NCBI GenBank assembly: GCA_901456055.1
Contig: CABDWT010000017.1
Location: 1-64,000, forward strand
Direction of reading: 5' to 3'
Source of the DNA: Phytobacter ursingii
GTDB lineage: Bacteria; Pseudomonadota; Gammaproteobacteria; Enterobacterales; Enterobacteriaceae
Length of the DNA: 64,000 nucleotides
Below are positions 51,863-60,388 of this stretch, one piece after another. The position numbers and the translations under genes are program-made. The notes beneath the pieces were generated by a model. It made no database searches. It saw only the letters and a list, made by a program, of their open reading frames with translations, and was not told the origin of the DNA. Position 1 is the first letter of the stretch. Every line of letters begins with the position of its first letter.

Positions 51863-53348
51863 CCTGTTTATCGACACCTTTGAGGCTCAGCCACACGCCG
51901 ACCGCCAGCAGCATCAGCATCATGCCGGCGGCACATAATGCCACGCTATGTGACGAGACGAACGCGGTTCTGGCCGCACATCTGATCCCCTGGGCCAGTG
52001 GTGATGAGACCTCTTGCGCCAACTGGAACGCCTCGCCAATAGAGGATGAAGCCAGCGCGGCCTGCGCGCCATTTAACCCGGCGGGTAGCATAATTGAAGA
52101 GGAGAAGCTGTGAGTCAGAATCAGACCAAACAACGCGATGCCAAGCCCTGCCCCCAGTTCGTACGCCATGGTTTCAATGGCCCCTGCGGCGGCCGCTTTT
52201 TCTTTCGGGGCTGCCGCCATGATGGCCGCCGTGGAAGAGAGTAATGCGCTCGCCGCGCTAAACCCCAGCAGCGCCATCAGGACCCAGGCCTGGGTTTGTT
52301 GGCTGGAAAAGTCCGTTACTGACAGGCCCAGAAAGCTAAAAGCACTCAGCGCCATGCCGCCGGATGCCACCTGGCGTAAGCCCAGACGGGAGACCAGCAG
52401 ACCGGCTATCGGCCCGCTGAACCCGCTCGCCAGCATAACCGGCAGCATAAACAGCCCGGCTGCAAATGGCGTAAAGCCGTGAACAAACTGTAACTCCTGG
52501 GCCATCAGCAGCTCAAAACCTACCAGGGCAACCATCGCTGTCACGGCCATTAACACCCCGGTCAGAATGATGCGATGTGTAAACAGACGCAGATCGATCA
52601 TCGGTACAGGTGTCGCAAGCTGCTGGCGTACAAATCCTGCCAGCAGTGTCGCACCCGTTAAGAACACCGCGATCACTCCCCATACGGCAACGCTGCCTTT
52701 GAGCGCCGTTTTGGCGCTCCATACCAGCATTAAAATGGCCGCAATCAGCATCACCGCCTGGTTGAGATTGAGGGGTTGCTGACGTCGTCCCTGTTGGCGA
52801 GGCACATAACGCGCGGTGAGTGCCATCACCAGCATCACAATCGGCACATTGACCAGAAATACCGCGCCCCAGTGGAAATGCGCCAGCAACCAGCCGCCAA
52901 TCAGCGGGCCAAACGCAGCACCGCCGGAGCCCACCGCAGCCCAGACGCCAAGCGCCATATTTCGGTGTTCTGTTTGCGAAAATGTGTTGCGGATACCGGC
53001 AAGCGTCGCGGGAACAATCATCGCCGCGCCAATGGCGAGTATGGCGCGCGAGGCAATCAACTGTTCGGCGCTGGCAGACATTGCCGCCAGAAAAGAGGCC
53101 AGCCCAAACAGCCCGCTTCCAGTAAGCAGTAAACGTTTAAAACCGATGCGGTCTCCCAGCGCTCCCATGGGCAATACCATGCCCGCCATCACCAGGGAAT
53201 AGATATCAATGATCCACAGTAACGCGTTACCGCTGGTTGCCAGTTCTGCGCTCAGTGTGGGGGATGCCACGTGCAGGACGGTGGCATCAATAGCGACCGG
53301 AATATAAACCAGCACGATAATGACCAATGTTAACCACTGACGAACCAT
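51846..53348 (-). CDS. smvA: SmvA, 14-helix MFS efflux pump (methyl viologen/cationic biocides)
   Basis: A 500-residue DHA2 transporter beginning MVRQWLTLVIIVLVYIPVAI, nearly the SmvA start of Salmonella; I use the ATG at 53348 (AGGAAG upstream) over the one nine codons earlier. Motifs LHVASPTLS...LLWIIDIYSLVMAGMVLPMGALGDRIGFKR and LGVWAAVGSGGAAFGPLIGG are family landmarks. SmvA exports methyl viologen, dyes and bisbiguanides such as chlorhexidine. Divergent from a TetR regulator. Confidence 0.93.
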   Translation of the reverse strand: MVRQWLTLVIIVLVYIPVAIDATVLHVASPTLSAELATSGNALLWIIDIYSLVMAGMVLPMGALGDRIGFKRLLLTGSGLFGLASFLAAMSASAEQLIASRAILAIGAAMIVPATLAGIRNTFSQTEHRNMALGVWAAVGSGGAAFGPLIGGWLLAHFHWGAVFLVNVPIVMLVMALTARYVPRQQGRRQQPLNLNQAVMLIAAILMLVWSAKTALKGSVAVWGVIAVFLTGATLLAGFVRQQLATPVPMIDLRLFTHRIILTGVLMAVTAMVALVGFELLMAQELQFVHGFTPFAAGLFMLPVMLASGFSGPIAGLLVSRLGLRQVASGGMALSAFSFLGLSVTDFSSQQTQAWVLMALLGFSAASALLSSTAAIMAAAPKEKAAAAGAIETMAYELGAGLGIALFGLILTHSFSSSIMLPAGLNGAQAALASSSIGEAFQLAQEVSSPLAQGIRCAARTAFVSSHSVALCAAGMMLMLLAVGVWLSLKGVDKQASKGG

Positions 53349-53367
53349 AACTTCCTCATAACCTTTC

Positions 53368-53383
53368 CTGGACACGTGTCCAG
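53368..53383. promoter_or_regulatory. 16-bp palindromic SmvR operator
   Basis: CTGGACACGTGTCCAG is a perfect palindrome in the smvR-smvA intergenic region, 20 bases before the smvA ATG. A further half-site TGTCCAG occurs at about 53411-53417. Assignment to SmvR is inferred from position. Confidence 0.75.
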
Positions 53384-53460
53384 AATGGCGATCCTACGGA
53401 AAGTTGAACAACTGTCCAGCTTTTTGTTAGACTCCGTTTCCTTCATGTTTAGGGGGATGT

Positions 53461-54051
53461 ATGAGCTATTTGAGTCGGGATGAGCGCCGGGAATTGATCC
53501 TGGAGGCGGCGATGCGCGTTGCGCTAAGCGATGGGTTTGCCGGGATGACCGTGCGCCGAATCGCCAACGAAGCTGGCGTCGCGACGGGCCAGGTACATCA
53601 CCATTTCAGCTCCGGCGCAGAGCTAAAAGCACAGGCGTTTGTCCAGGTGATGGGTGAAATGCTGGATGTGGATGTGTTACCCAAATCCGCAAGCTGGCGC
53701 GAACGTTTACACGCCATGCTCGGCAGCAATGAAGACGGTTTCGACCCTTATATTCGTCTGTGGCGGGAAGCCCAGGTGCTGGCAAGCAAAGAACCTGAGT
53801 TAAAAGGCGCGTATGTGCTGACGATGGAAATGTGGCATCAAAAAGTGGTCGCTATTATTAATGCGGGCGTAACGACGGGTGAATTTATCCGCCATGATTC
53901 GACGGAAAACATTGCATGGCGCTTAATTGCTCTGGTCTGCGGGCTTGATGGCATCTACGTGCTTGGCATGCCAGATGTCGACGATGCGGCGTTTGACCGA
54001 CATCTGGACGCCATGATTCATCGCGAGCTGTTTTACGCCCCTTCCCCATGA
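53461..54051 (+). CDS. smvR: TetR-family repressor of smvA (SmvR)
   Basis: A 196-residue TetR regulator: helix-turn-helix at about 10-55 (RRELILEAAMRVALSDGFAGMTVRRIANEAGVATGQVHHHFSS) and a ligand-binding C-terminal part. Position divergent from smvA matches the SmvA/SmvR pair of Salmonella and Klebsiella, where loss of SmvR raises biocide efflux. Its 3' end overlaps convergent nhoA by 19 bases. Confidence 0.88.
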   Translation: MSYLSRDERRELILEAAMRVALSDGFAGMTVRRIANEAGVATGQVHHHFSSGAELKAQAFVQVMGEMLDVDVLPKSASWRERLHAMLGSNEDGFDPYIRLWREAQVLASKEPELKGAYVLTMEMWHQKVVAIINAGVTTGEFIRHDSTENIAWRLIALVCGLDGIYVLGMPDVDDAAFDRHLDAMIHRELFYAPSP

Positions 54052-54875
54052 AGATCGAAACGCGACATCAGGGTGTCGAGCGCCTCAACGCTGAAACCAT
54101 AATGCGGGTCATCTGTACCCAGGCCGAATCGTTGCTGCATGATGTCGTACAATGCCTGGGTATCCGGTAAAGTCTTCTCCTCCACCGCATGCCCGTTCCG
54201 CCAGTGGGTAAAGTGATAGTTGGTCAGCGTCAATTTTCCCCCGTCAGGCTGATGCAAACACATCAGCAAATGGTGGCGAAAGTGCGATTGCGGCCAGTGT
54301 GCTGAGTGAAAATTACCCATCACAAAGTCGGCCTGATATTGCTGGCCCATCTCGAATTGATAGAGAGACTGCCAGCGATCGTGATGACGAAATTGCAAAA
54401 TCCAGTCCGGGCCGGCCTGTTGCAGGCGGTACAGGCCATGCGGCGTCTCCTGTTCACTCTCCGCCTTGAGGCGTACAGGCGCGGTGAGCGTTAGCCCGCC
54501 AAAGCCGACATCCGCAATCCACTGCTCGTTGCCTAAGGTCACCAGCACCACGCGATGCGTGCGCGGCGGCATATGCGGCGGATTTGACAACACCACGCGC
54601 CCCAACAGGCTGCGAACTTCAAAGCCGATTTCGCGTAATACCCGCTCAAACAGGCCATTTTGCTCGAAGCAGTAGCCGCCACGACGGGCCACTACCAGTT
54701 TGTTAAAGATAGTCTCATCGCTCAGTTCGATTTCCCGAGGCAGTACGACCTCAATATTTTCAAATGGAATGCGGCTGTTATGCTGCAGATGCAAAGTACG
54801 CAATGTTTCAAGATTTACAGCGGGGACAGCGGTATAGCCAATACGGGCGAAATAGTCGTCCAAAAACGAGGTCAT
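54033..54875 (-). CDS. nhoA: Arylamine N-acetyltransferase NhoA
   Basis: A 280-residue NAT from the ATG at 54875 (AGGAG 8 bases upstream; the longer frame adds five residues). The catalytic triad is at the canonical positions: Cys69 in RRGGYCFEQNG, His107 in PRTHR and Asp122 in IADVGFGG. It transfers acetyl from acetyl-CoA to arylamines and N-hydroxyarylamines. In E. coli nhoA sits next to yddH and pptA; here an insert of about 6.8 kb separates them. Confidence 0.95.
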   Translation of the reverse strand: MTSFLDDYFARIGYTAVPAVNLETLRTLHLQHNSRIPFENIEVVLPREIELSDETIFNKLVVARRGGYCFEQNGLFERVLREIGFEVRSLLGRVVLSNPPHMPPRTHRVVLVTLGNEQWIADVGFGGLTLTAPVRLKAESEQETPHGLYRLQQAGPDWILQFRHHDRWQSLYQFEMGQQYQADFVMGNFHSAHWPQSHFRHHLLMCLHQPDGGKLTLTNYHFTHWRNGHAVEEKTLPDTQALYDIMQQRFGLGTDDPHYGFSVEALDTLMSRFDLHGEGA

Positions 54876-54950
54876 ATGAAGCTCCTGCAATAGATGTCCT
54901 TCTGTTATATCGCATTTTTTTCAGGGCACAGGGAATTTTGTGCCCTGCAT

Positions 54951-56606
54951 TTATCGTTGCGTGCTGCGCTGCATGATCGCCAGCGCGGTCAGCATCAATG
55001 CGAGCCCGGTAAGGAGCGTCAGCGTCGCCATCGCCATGCCTTGTCCAACCGAACCCTGCTCAAATTGCCGCCAGATAAAGACGGCCACCGTTTGCGTTCC
55101 CGCCGGTGCCAGTAGCAGCGATGTCACCAGCTCGCGCGACGCAATAGCAAAGACCATCAGCATCGCCGCCAGCATGGCGGGAAAAACCAGTGGCAGAACA
55201 ATATAACGCAATGCCTGTAGCGCACTGGCGCCGTGAACACGGGCGGCGGGTTCCAGATTCCCCCCTAGCTGACGCAGCGCACTCCCGACATAGCGAACCG
55301 GCCAGGGTAGCAGCAGGCAGCAGTACGAGAGCAGTAAAATTGCCCAGGTGTTATACGGCGAAACGGGCCAGAAAGTACGGTTCCATAACAGGATCAGCCC
55401 CACCCCCACCACGATCCCCGGCAGCGCCGCCGGCATCAATGACAGCGCGTCAATGACGCTTCGCCCCTGAATGCGTTGCACCACCACAAGCCAGGCGGCA
55501 AGCAACCCGACAACACCGGTGATCAATGCCGATGCAAAGGCCAGCGACAAACTGGTCCCCAGCGCCGCCAGGGCATCGCCCTGCTGAGCAAACAGCGCGG
55601 CATAATGGGCAGTCGTGGCATTTGCCAGCGATAATCCGCCTGACAGGGTCGACATGACCCCGGTGATCGCCATCGATAAGCCTGGCACCACCACTGCCAG
55701 GAAGCCGATAAATGCCATTGCCAGTACGACCGGCAGGCCTGTAATACCGAGCTTCGCGCCGGTATTTTCCGCAGGTTTACCGGTCACGCTGGTGACATCC
55801 TTGCCACCGGTCAGTCTGCCCTGCAACCACCAGGCGCTAAGCGCCATCGCGACCAGAATCAGCGACAGCATTGAGGCGCCCGGCAGGTCAATGGGCCAGT
55901 CGGCCAGTTTTTTCTCAATACCGACGGTCAACATCACCACGCCGGAACGGGCACCCAGCGCGGCAGGGACGCCATACTCTTCAATCGCCAGAGTAAAGGC
56001 CAGTAGCATGCCTGCCGCCAGCGAAGGCGATAACATCGGCAGTGTGATATGCCAAAAGGCGCGCGAGGGCGTAGCGCCGTGGACGCGGGCAACCAGCGCC
56101 AGGCGCTGTCCGCTGGCGAGCAGGCTACGGGATACGGCGAAGTAAACGACCGGAAAAATATTGAGCGTCATAACAAGCACGATGCCACCTTTGCTAAACA
56201 GCAATGCATTGAGATCGAATCCCAGCAACTGGGCTAAATACCCATTGGTTTGTAAAACCAGCATCCAGGAGAGCGCTGCAATATAGGGGGGCGTCAGAAA
56301 TGGGATCAGAAACAACAAATCCCACAGCCGTGGACAGGGTAAATCGAACAGTCCACGCGCAACGCCCAGCGGCAGGCCAATACAGGCGCTCAGCAGCGCA
56401 ACGCCTGCGGCAATTTGCAGGGTTCCGGCAAACATCGCCGGGAGTTGAGGGTCGGAAAACAGCGGGCGTAACCCGGAAAAGGCGCCCTGAAGAGAGCCGG
56501 CGCTAAATTGCGGGAAAACGGCCTGCAGAACAATAAACAGCAATGGCAGCGCGACCAGTACCAGCAGAATGGCCACAGTCACAAGCGAGATTAATCGTTG
56601 GTTCAC
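54951..56606 (-). CDS. Fe3+/phosphosugar-type ABC permease (double-domain, FbpB/AfuB-like)
   Basis: A 551-residue permease made of two fused BPD_transp_1 halves (about 60-260 and 340-540), about 12 membrane helices, each with an EAA-type coupling loop (ALVARVHGATPSRAFWHITLPMLSPSLAAG; EPAARVHGASALQALRYIVLPLVFPAML). Starts with GTG. The family carries ferric iron, hexose-phosphates or aminoethylphosphonate. Last gene of the operon ATPase, binding protein, permease. Confidence 0.9.
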   Translation of the reverse strand: MNQRLISLVTVAILLVLVALPLLFIVLQAVFPQFSAGSLQGAFSGLRPLFSDPQLPAMFAGTLQIAAGVALLSACIGLPLGVARGLFDLPCPRLWDLLFLIPFLTPPYIAALSWMLVLQTNGYLAQLLGFDLNALLFSKGGIVLVMTLNIFPVVYFAVSRSLLASGQRLALVARVHGATPSRAFWHITLPMLSPSLAAGMLLAFTLAIEEYGVPAALGARSGVVMLTVGIEKKLADWPIDLPGASMLSLILVAMALSAWWLQGRLTGGKDVTSVTGKPAENTGAKLGITGLPVVLAMAFIGFLAVVVPGLSMAITGVMSTLSGGLSLANATTAHYAALFAQQGDALAALGTSLSLAFASALITGVVGLLAAWLVVVQRIQGRSVIDALSLMPAALPGIVVGVGLILLWNRTFWPVSPYNTWAILLLSYCCLLLPWPVRYVGSALRQLGGNLEPAARVHGASALQALRYIVLPLVFPAMLAAMLMVFAIASRELVTSLLLAPAGTQTVAVFIWRQFEQGSVGQGMAMATLTLLTGLALMLTALAIMQRSTQR

Positions 56607-56648
56607 GGCGAATATCCAGACGGCGGGGTTGCCCCCGTCGGGTGATGA

Positions 56649-57611
56649 TTACTGAGCAAACAGTGTGTTAAAACGCGTGAGCACAGCGCCGCGCTCGCTG
56701 GTGCCGTCGTTTTTGGTCGGCAGAATTTTCAACTCGTTAAAGAGCGGGCGTTTTGCCTGCACATCGGTTCGCGCTGGCATCAGCCAGGCATCGGCTACCA
56801 GTCTCTGCCCTTCCGGCGAGAGCACATAGTCCACAAACGCTTTGGCATCGGCTTCGTGCTGCGTGGATTTGAGGATCATCATCGGGCGCGGCGCAATCAC
56901 GGTACCGCTGGCCGGGAAAATCACTTTCAGTGATTCGCCCTGCTCAATATTACCGTAGGTCACATAATCCACCGCACCGAACACCGCCGCTTTTGCGCCC
57001 TGCATCACCGGTGTAACCGCCTGGGCGTTAGGGCCGCTGACCACCATGCCGTTTTTCTTGAGTTCCTCAAATAATGCCCATGCGTTGTCGCCCATACCGT
57101 TTTGCAGGCCAATCAGCAGATCCAGCGATGCGCCAGACAGGGCCGGATCCGGGGTGGTGACTTTGTCTTTAAACGCGGCTGCCGTCAGATCTTTCCACTC
57201 TTTCGGTTCCGGGGTGCCGCTTTTGGTATTCCAGACGATACCCAGCGCAGAGACCCCCTGCGCGACAAAATCAGTGCTTTTGAGCATCTCAGGTACTTTT
57301 TCGGCGTTAGCGCTCTGGTAAGGCAGCAACCAGCCACGGTTATGCAGATCTTCTGCCGTATCCCAGGAAGCAGAAATCAGGATATCGGCCTGTGGATTGG
57401 CCTGCTCAGCTTCAAGGCGCGCCATCACTTTGCCGGTTGTGGCCTGGAAGATATCCACTTTCACCCCGGTTTTCTTCTCAAATCCACTGGCGAGACCTTT
57501 CGCCAATGAACCTGGCCCGGCGGTGTAAACGGTGAGCGCATGCGCGCTGGACATCATCACGGACGATAACACCATAGCTAGAGCAACTCCTTGTTTCACT
57601 GATATTTTCAT
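56649..57611 (-). CDS. Periplasmic substrate-binding protein (FbpA/AfuA-like)
   Basis: A 320-residue binding protein with a signal peptide (residues 1-25, ending SSAHA-L). It has LTVYTAGPGSLAKGLASGFEKKTGVKVDIFQATTGKVMARLEAEQANPQADILISAS (about 26-82), the class II iron/phosphate-type pattern. Tyr pairs typical of FbpA iron ligation are not obvious near the C-terminus (VDYVTYGN, about 217-224, is the best candidate), so a phosphosugar or phosphonate ligand is as likely as Fe3+. Overlaps the ATPase stop (ATGA). Confidence 0.87.
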   Translation of the reverse strand: MKISVKQGVALAMVLSSVMMSSAHALTVYTAGPGSLAKGLASGFEKKTGVKVDIFQATTGKVMARLEAEQANPQADILISASWDTAEDLHNRGWLLPYQSANAEKVPEMLKSTDFVAQGVSALGIVWNTKSGTPEPKEWKDLTAAAFKDKVTTPDPALSGASLDLLIGLQNGMGDNAWALFEELKKNGMVVSGPNAQAVTPVMQGAKAAVFGAVDYVTYGNIEQGESLKVIFPASGTVIAPRPMMILKSTQHEADAKAFVDYVLSPEGQRLVADAWLMPARTDVQAKRPLFNELKILPTKNDGTSERGAVLTRFNTLFAQ

Positions 57612-58309
57612 GCAATTTCCCCTGAGGATGTTGTAACAGAACGAATCGCGTCTACACGACCGGCAGACAAATGAACAATACGGTCAGCGAGGATCTCGGC
57701 TTCACGACGATCATGGGTGACATAAACGGCGGTTATGCCGAGCTGGCGCAGTAGTAATGCCATGTCACGGCACAATGATTCACGCAACTCGCTATCGAGA
57801 TTGGAAAGGGGTTCATCAAACAACAACACGCGCGGCTCGGCGACAATGGCCCTGGCCAGCGCCACTCGCTGCTGCTGGCCGCCGGAGAGTCCTGCGGGCT
57901 TGCGCTTAGCAAACTCGCCAAGGCCAACGCGTGCCAGCGCTTGCAGGACGCGGTGTTCGCGCTCAGCTCGCGGGACATTGCGCATCTTTAACGGGAAAGC
58001 GATATTCTCTTCCACCGTCATATGCGGCCATAGCGCATAGTCCTGAAAAACCATGCCAATATCACGGGATTCCGGTGGCAACGCCCATCCGGCCTTCGCC
58101 ACCAGACGCGAGCCGAAGGTAATGGTGCCATCAGCAGGTTGTGTTAATCCGGCCAGTAAGCGCAACAGCGTACTTTTGCCGCAGCCTGAGGGTCCGAGCA
58201 ATGCCACGATAGTGCCAGCGGGAATAAGGAGATCGATCTGATTGAGAACGGTGTGGCTGCCAAAGGCATACGACACACCTTCCAGGCGGATTTCTGTGAA
58301 CGCGTCCAT
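57608..58309 (-). CDS. ABC transporter ATPase (FbpC/AfuC/PotA-like)
   Basis: ATPase of 233 residues from the ATG at 58309 (GGAG upstream): Walker A GPSGCGKST, Q-loop FQDYALWPHMTV, signature LSGGQQQRVALARAI, Walker B VLLFDEPLSNLD, H-loop VTHDRREA. Shorter than typical FbpC proteins (about 350) because the C-terminal regulatory domain is absent. Its ATG overlaps the stop of a 30-codon ORF. Drives the permease at 54951. Confidence 0.9.
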   Translation of the reverse strand: MDAFTEIRLEGVSYAFGSHTVLNQIDLLIPAGTIVALLGPSGCGKSTLLRLLAGLTQPADGTITFGSRLVAKAGWALPPESRDIGMVFQDYALWPHMTVEENIAFPLKMRNVPRAEREHRVLQALARVGLGEFAKRKPAGLSGGQQQRVALARAIVAEPRVLLFDEPLSNLDSELRESLCRDMALLLRQLGITAVYVTHDRREAEILADRIVHLSAGRVDAIRSVTTSSGEIA

Positions 58310-58401
58310 TAGCGCTCTCCCACAATGAGAAAGCGTCTGGTACCCGTGGTCTTCATCCAACGGGCCGCGTCCACCTGCACGAACGTCAGGGGAGCAAACA
58401 T
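58309..58401 (-). CDS. 30-codon ORF translationally coupled to the ABC operon
   Basis: Starts MFAPLTFVQVDAARW with GAGG 8 bases upstream and ends with TAA inside TAATG, sharing a base with the ATPase ATG. This is tight coupling of the kind seen between true operon genes. The product has no recognised family. It may be a small protein, a leader peptide controlling the transporter, or the remnant of a longer gene. A TATAGT -10-like box lies about 32 bases upstream. Confidence 0.55.
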   Translation of the reverse strand: MFAPLTFVQVDAARWMKTTGTRRFLIVGER

Positions 58402-58552
58402 ATTGTTATCCTCTTTGGGATTTGATGCCGCTGACTATAGGCAGGAAATGTGACGTTAAAATTACGGTAGTGTTGCGTCTTGATTTATATAGAAGAATAG
58501 TAAACCCTTAGAAGATCTCTCCTGATTTTCCCTAATAGAAAAAGGTGATTAC

Positions 58553-60352
58553 GTGCGTATTGCAACGATCACAAATTTTGCTTATATCGCTACCGTTGTG
58601 CTGACACTTTCTTCAGGTTTTGCGCTGTTTAGCGCATCCAGTGCGGACCGGGCCGAACGCGCCGCCGTCGCCCAGAGCCGCCTTTTCGATACGCTGACCG
58701 ATGACCTGGAAAGAGAAGCTTATGCATTGAGCGATCTTGCTCGTGAGGCGGTGGTGAAACGGCAGCCGGACAACGTCAAGGCCTGGCGACAAATGATGGA
58801 AAAAGATGTCCAGTTCGAAAACTATCTGCTGGGTTTACATGATAACGGCGCCACGTCTGAGGAAATCCTGATCCTCAGAGATGGCCTTAAAGTCTTTGAT
58901 CAACTTGAAGATGAGCAGCGTGCTGCAATATCTGCAGTGGAAGCGGGCAATGTAAATGAAGCGATGAATATAATCTTCGGCCAGCAGTACGAAGATCAGA
59001 TTGCTCAGGCCGAATACCGCTTTGCCCATTTTCGTAGTTTGTCGGATCAACGCACGGCGAATGTGATTGCCGAAGCGACGTCACTATCACAACGGCTACG
59101 CACGCTCTCCGAAGTGATGGTGGCCATTACCGCCCTGCTTTTCTTGTTTGTGCTTGGTTTTATTATCAAACACCGCATTTTGCGCCCGGTGGTCACGCTG
59201 AGTGATGTGGTGAACCGGCTGGCGACACAGGATTACGCGGTAGAAACCCCGGTTCTGGCGCAAGTCGATGAAATTGGCGATATGGCCCAGGCCATCCATA
59301 TTTTTCGGGAAAACGGCCTGGCCCGCCAGCGGCTGGAGCAAGAGCGCGATGCCGAGTGGGCTTCACGCACGCTGCTGGCGAGGATGACGCAACGCCTGCA
59401 GGGCTGCGACTCCCATGCTGCTATTGTCAGGGTTGTGGGCCGTTTCGCACCGAAAATTATTCCGGACATGGGGGGACGACTCTATATTCTGGATGCGCGG
59501 ACAAACCGCATGAAATGTGCGGCCCGCTGGCTCTTACCGCCCGGCGAGGATTCGCCATTCACCCCTGATGCCTGTTGGGCGTTAAAACGCGGGCAACTGC
59601 ACTGCCCGTCGCATGATTCGGTAGACATGCCGTGCGAACATCTTATGCCGGAGGTTGCCGCACGCGCCATCTGTGTGCCGTTAATTGCGCAAAACAAAAT
59701 TATCGGCTTACTCACCTTCGACAATGAACAGCAGAAAGAGCCCACTTACGCCTATCTGGAACTGATGGCTGAGACCATCGCACTGGCGCTGGCAAACCAG
59801 ATACTGCGCGATACCCTGACAGAGAAAGCAACCCATGACTCGCTGACTGGCTTACGCAACCGCCATAATCTGGAGGAGACGCTGCGCACCCTGATTGATC
59901 AATCCATGGCTAACGGAGCCAGTTTGAGTTGCCTGATGATCGATATCGATTACTTTAAAAAGCTCAATGATAGCCACGGGCACGAAGCGGGAGACAAAGT
60001 ATTGCGCGAAATTGCGCGGTTGTTGCAGGAAACGGTGGGCGATAACGGTGTTGCCTTCCGCTATGGCGGCGAAGAGTTTCTGATTATTTTGCCTGATACC
60101 AGCGAGTCCGATGCCAGAAAACTGGCTGAACTGTTGCTGCAAGATGTCCTGAACCAGCGCATTTTCTATGAATCCCGTGATATCGGGCAGGTTTCGATCT
60201 CTATCGGTCTGGCGACCTGGCCGCAACATGCACGGGCGGCGAACCTGATCCGTGCAGCGGACCTTGCGCTCTATATGGCCAAAGAACAGGGTCGCGGCCA
60301 GATTGTAACCGCCCGCAACGCAAACGCGCCGCAGACGCACGTTTCCGCCTGA
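58553..60352 (+). CDS. Membrane diguanylate cyclase: periplasmic sensor, HAMP, GAF, GGDEF
   Basis: A 599-residue protein starting with GTG (AGGTGA 6 bases upstream). Membrane helices at about 8-28 and 187-207 bracket a helical periplasmic sensor; HAMP about 208-262; GAF-like domain about 275-425; GGDEF about 430-590 with LTGLRNRHNLEE, IDIDYFKKLNDSHGHEAGD and GGEEF at 505-509. Unlike the cyclase at 29853, there is no RxxD inhibitory site before GGEEF, so it should escape product feedback. Divergent from the ABC operon with its 30-codon ORF. Confidence 0.92.
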   Translation: MRIATITNFAYIATVVLTLSSGFALFSASSADRAERAAVAQSRLFDTLTDDLEREAYALSDLAREAVVKRQPDNVKAWRQMMEKDVQFENYLLGLHDNGATSEEILILRDGLKVFDQLEDEQRAAISAVEAGNVNEAMNIIFGQQYEDQIAQAEYRFAHFRSLSDQRTANVIAEATSLSQRLRTLSEVMVAITALLFLFVLGFIIKHRILRPVVTLSDVVNRLATQDYAVETPVLAQVDEIGDMAQAIHIFRENGLARQRLEQERDAEWASRTLLARMTQRLQGCDSHAAIVRVVGRFAPKIIPDMGGRLYILDARTNRMKCAARWLLPPGEDSPFTPDACWALKRGQLHCPSHDSVDMPCEHLMPEVAARAICVPLIAQNKIIGLLTFDNEQQKEPTYAYLELMAETIALALANQILRDTLTEKATHDSLTGLRNRHNLEETLRTLIDQSMANGASLSCLMIDIDYFKKLNDSHGHEAGDKVLREIARLLQETVGDNGVAFRYGGEEFLIILPDTSESDARKLAELLLQDVLNQRIFYESRDIGQVSISIGLATWPQHARAANLIRAADLALYMAKEQGRGQIVTARNANAPQTHVSA

Positions 60353-60388
60353 CATGACGGCTGCGCGGCACGGCGCGTAGCCATTGCG

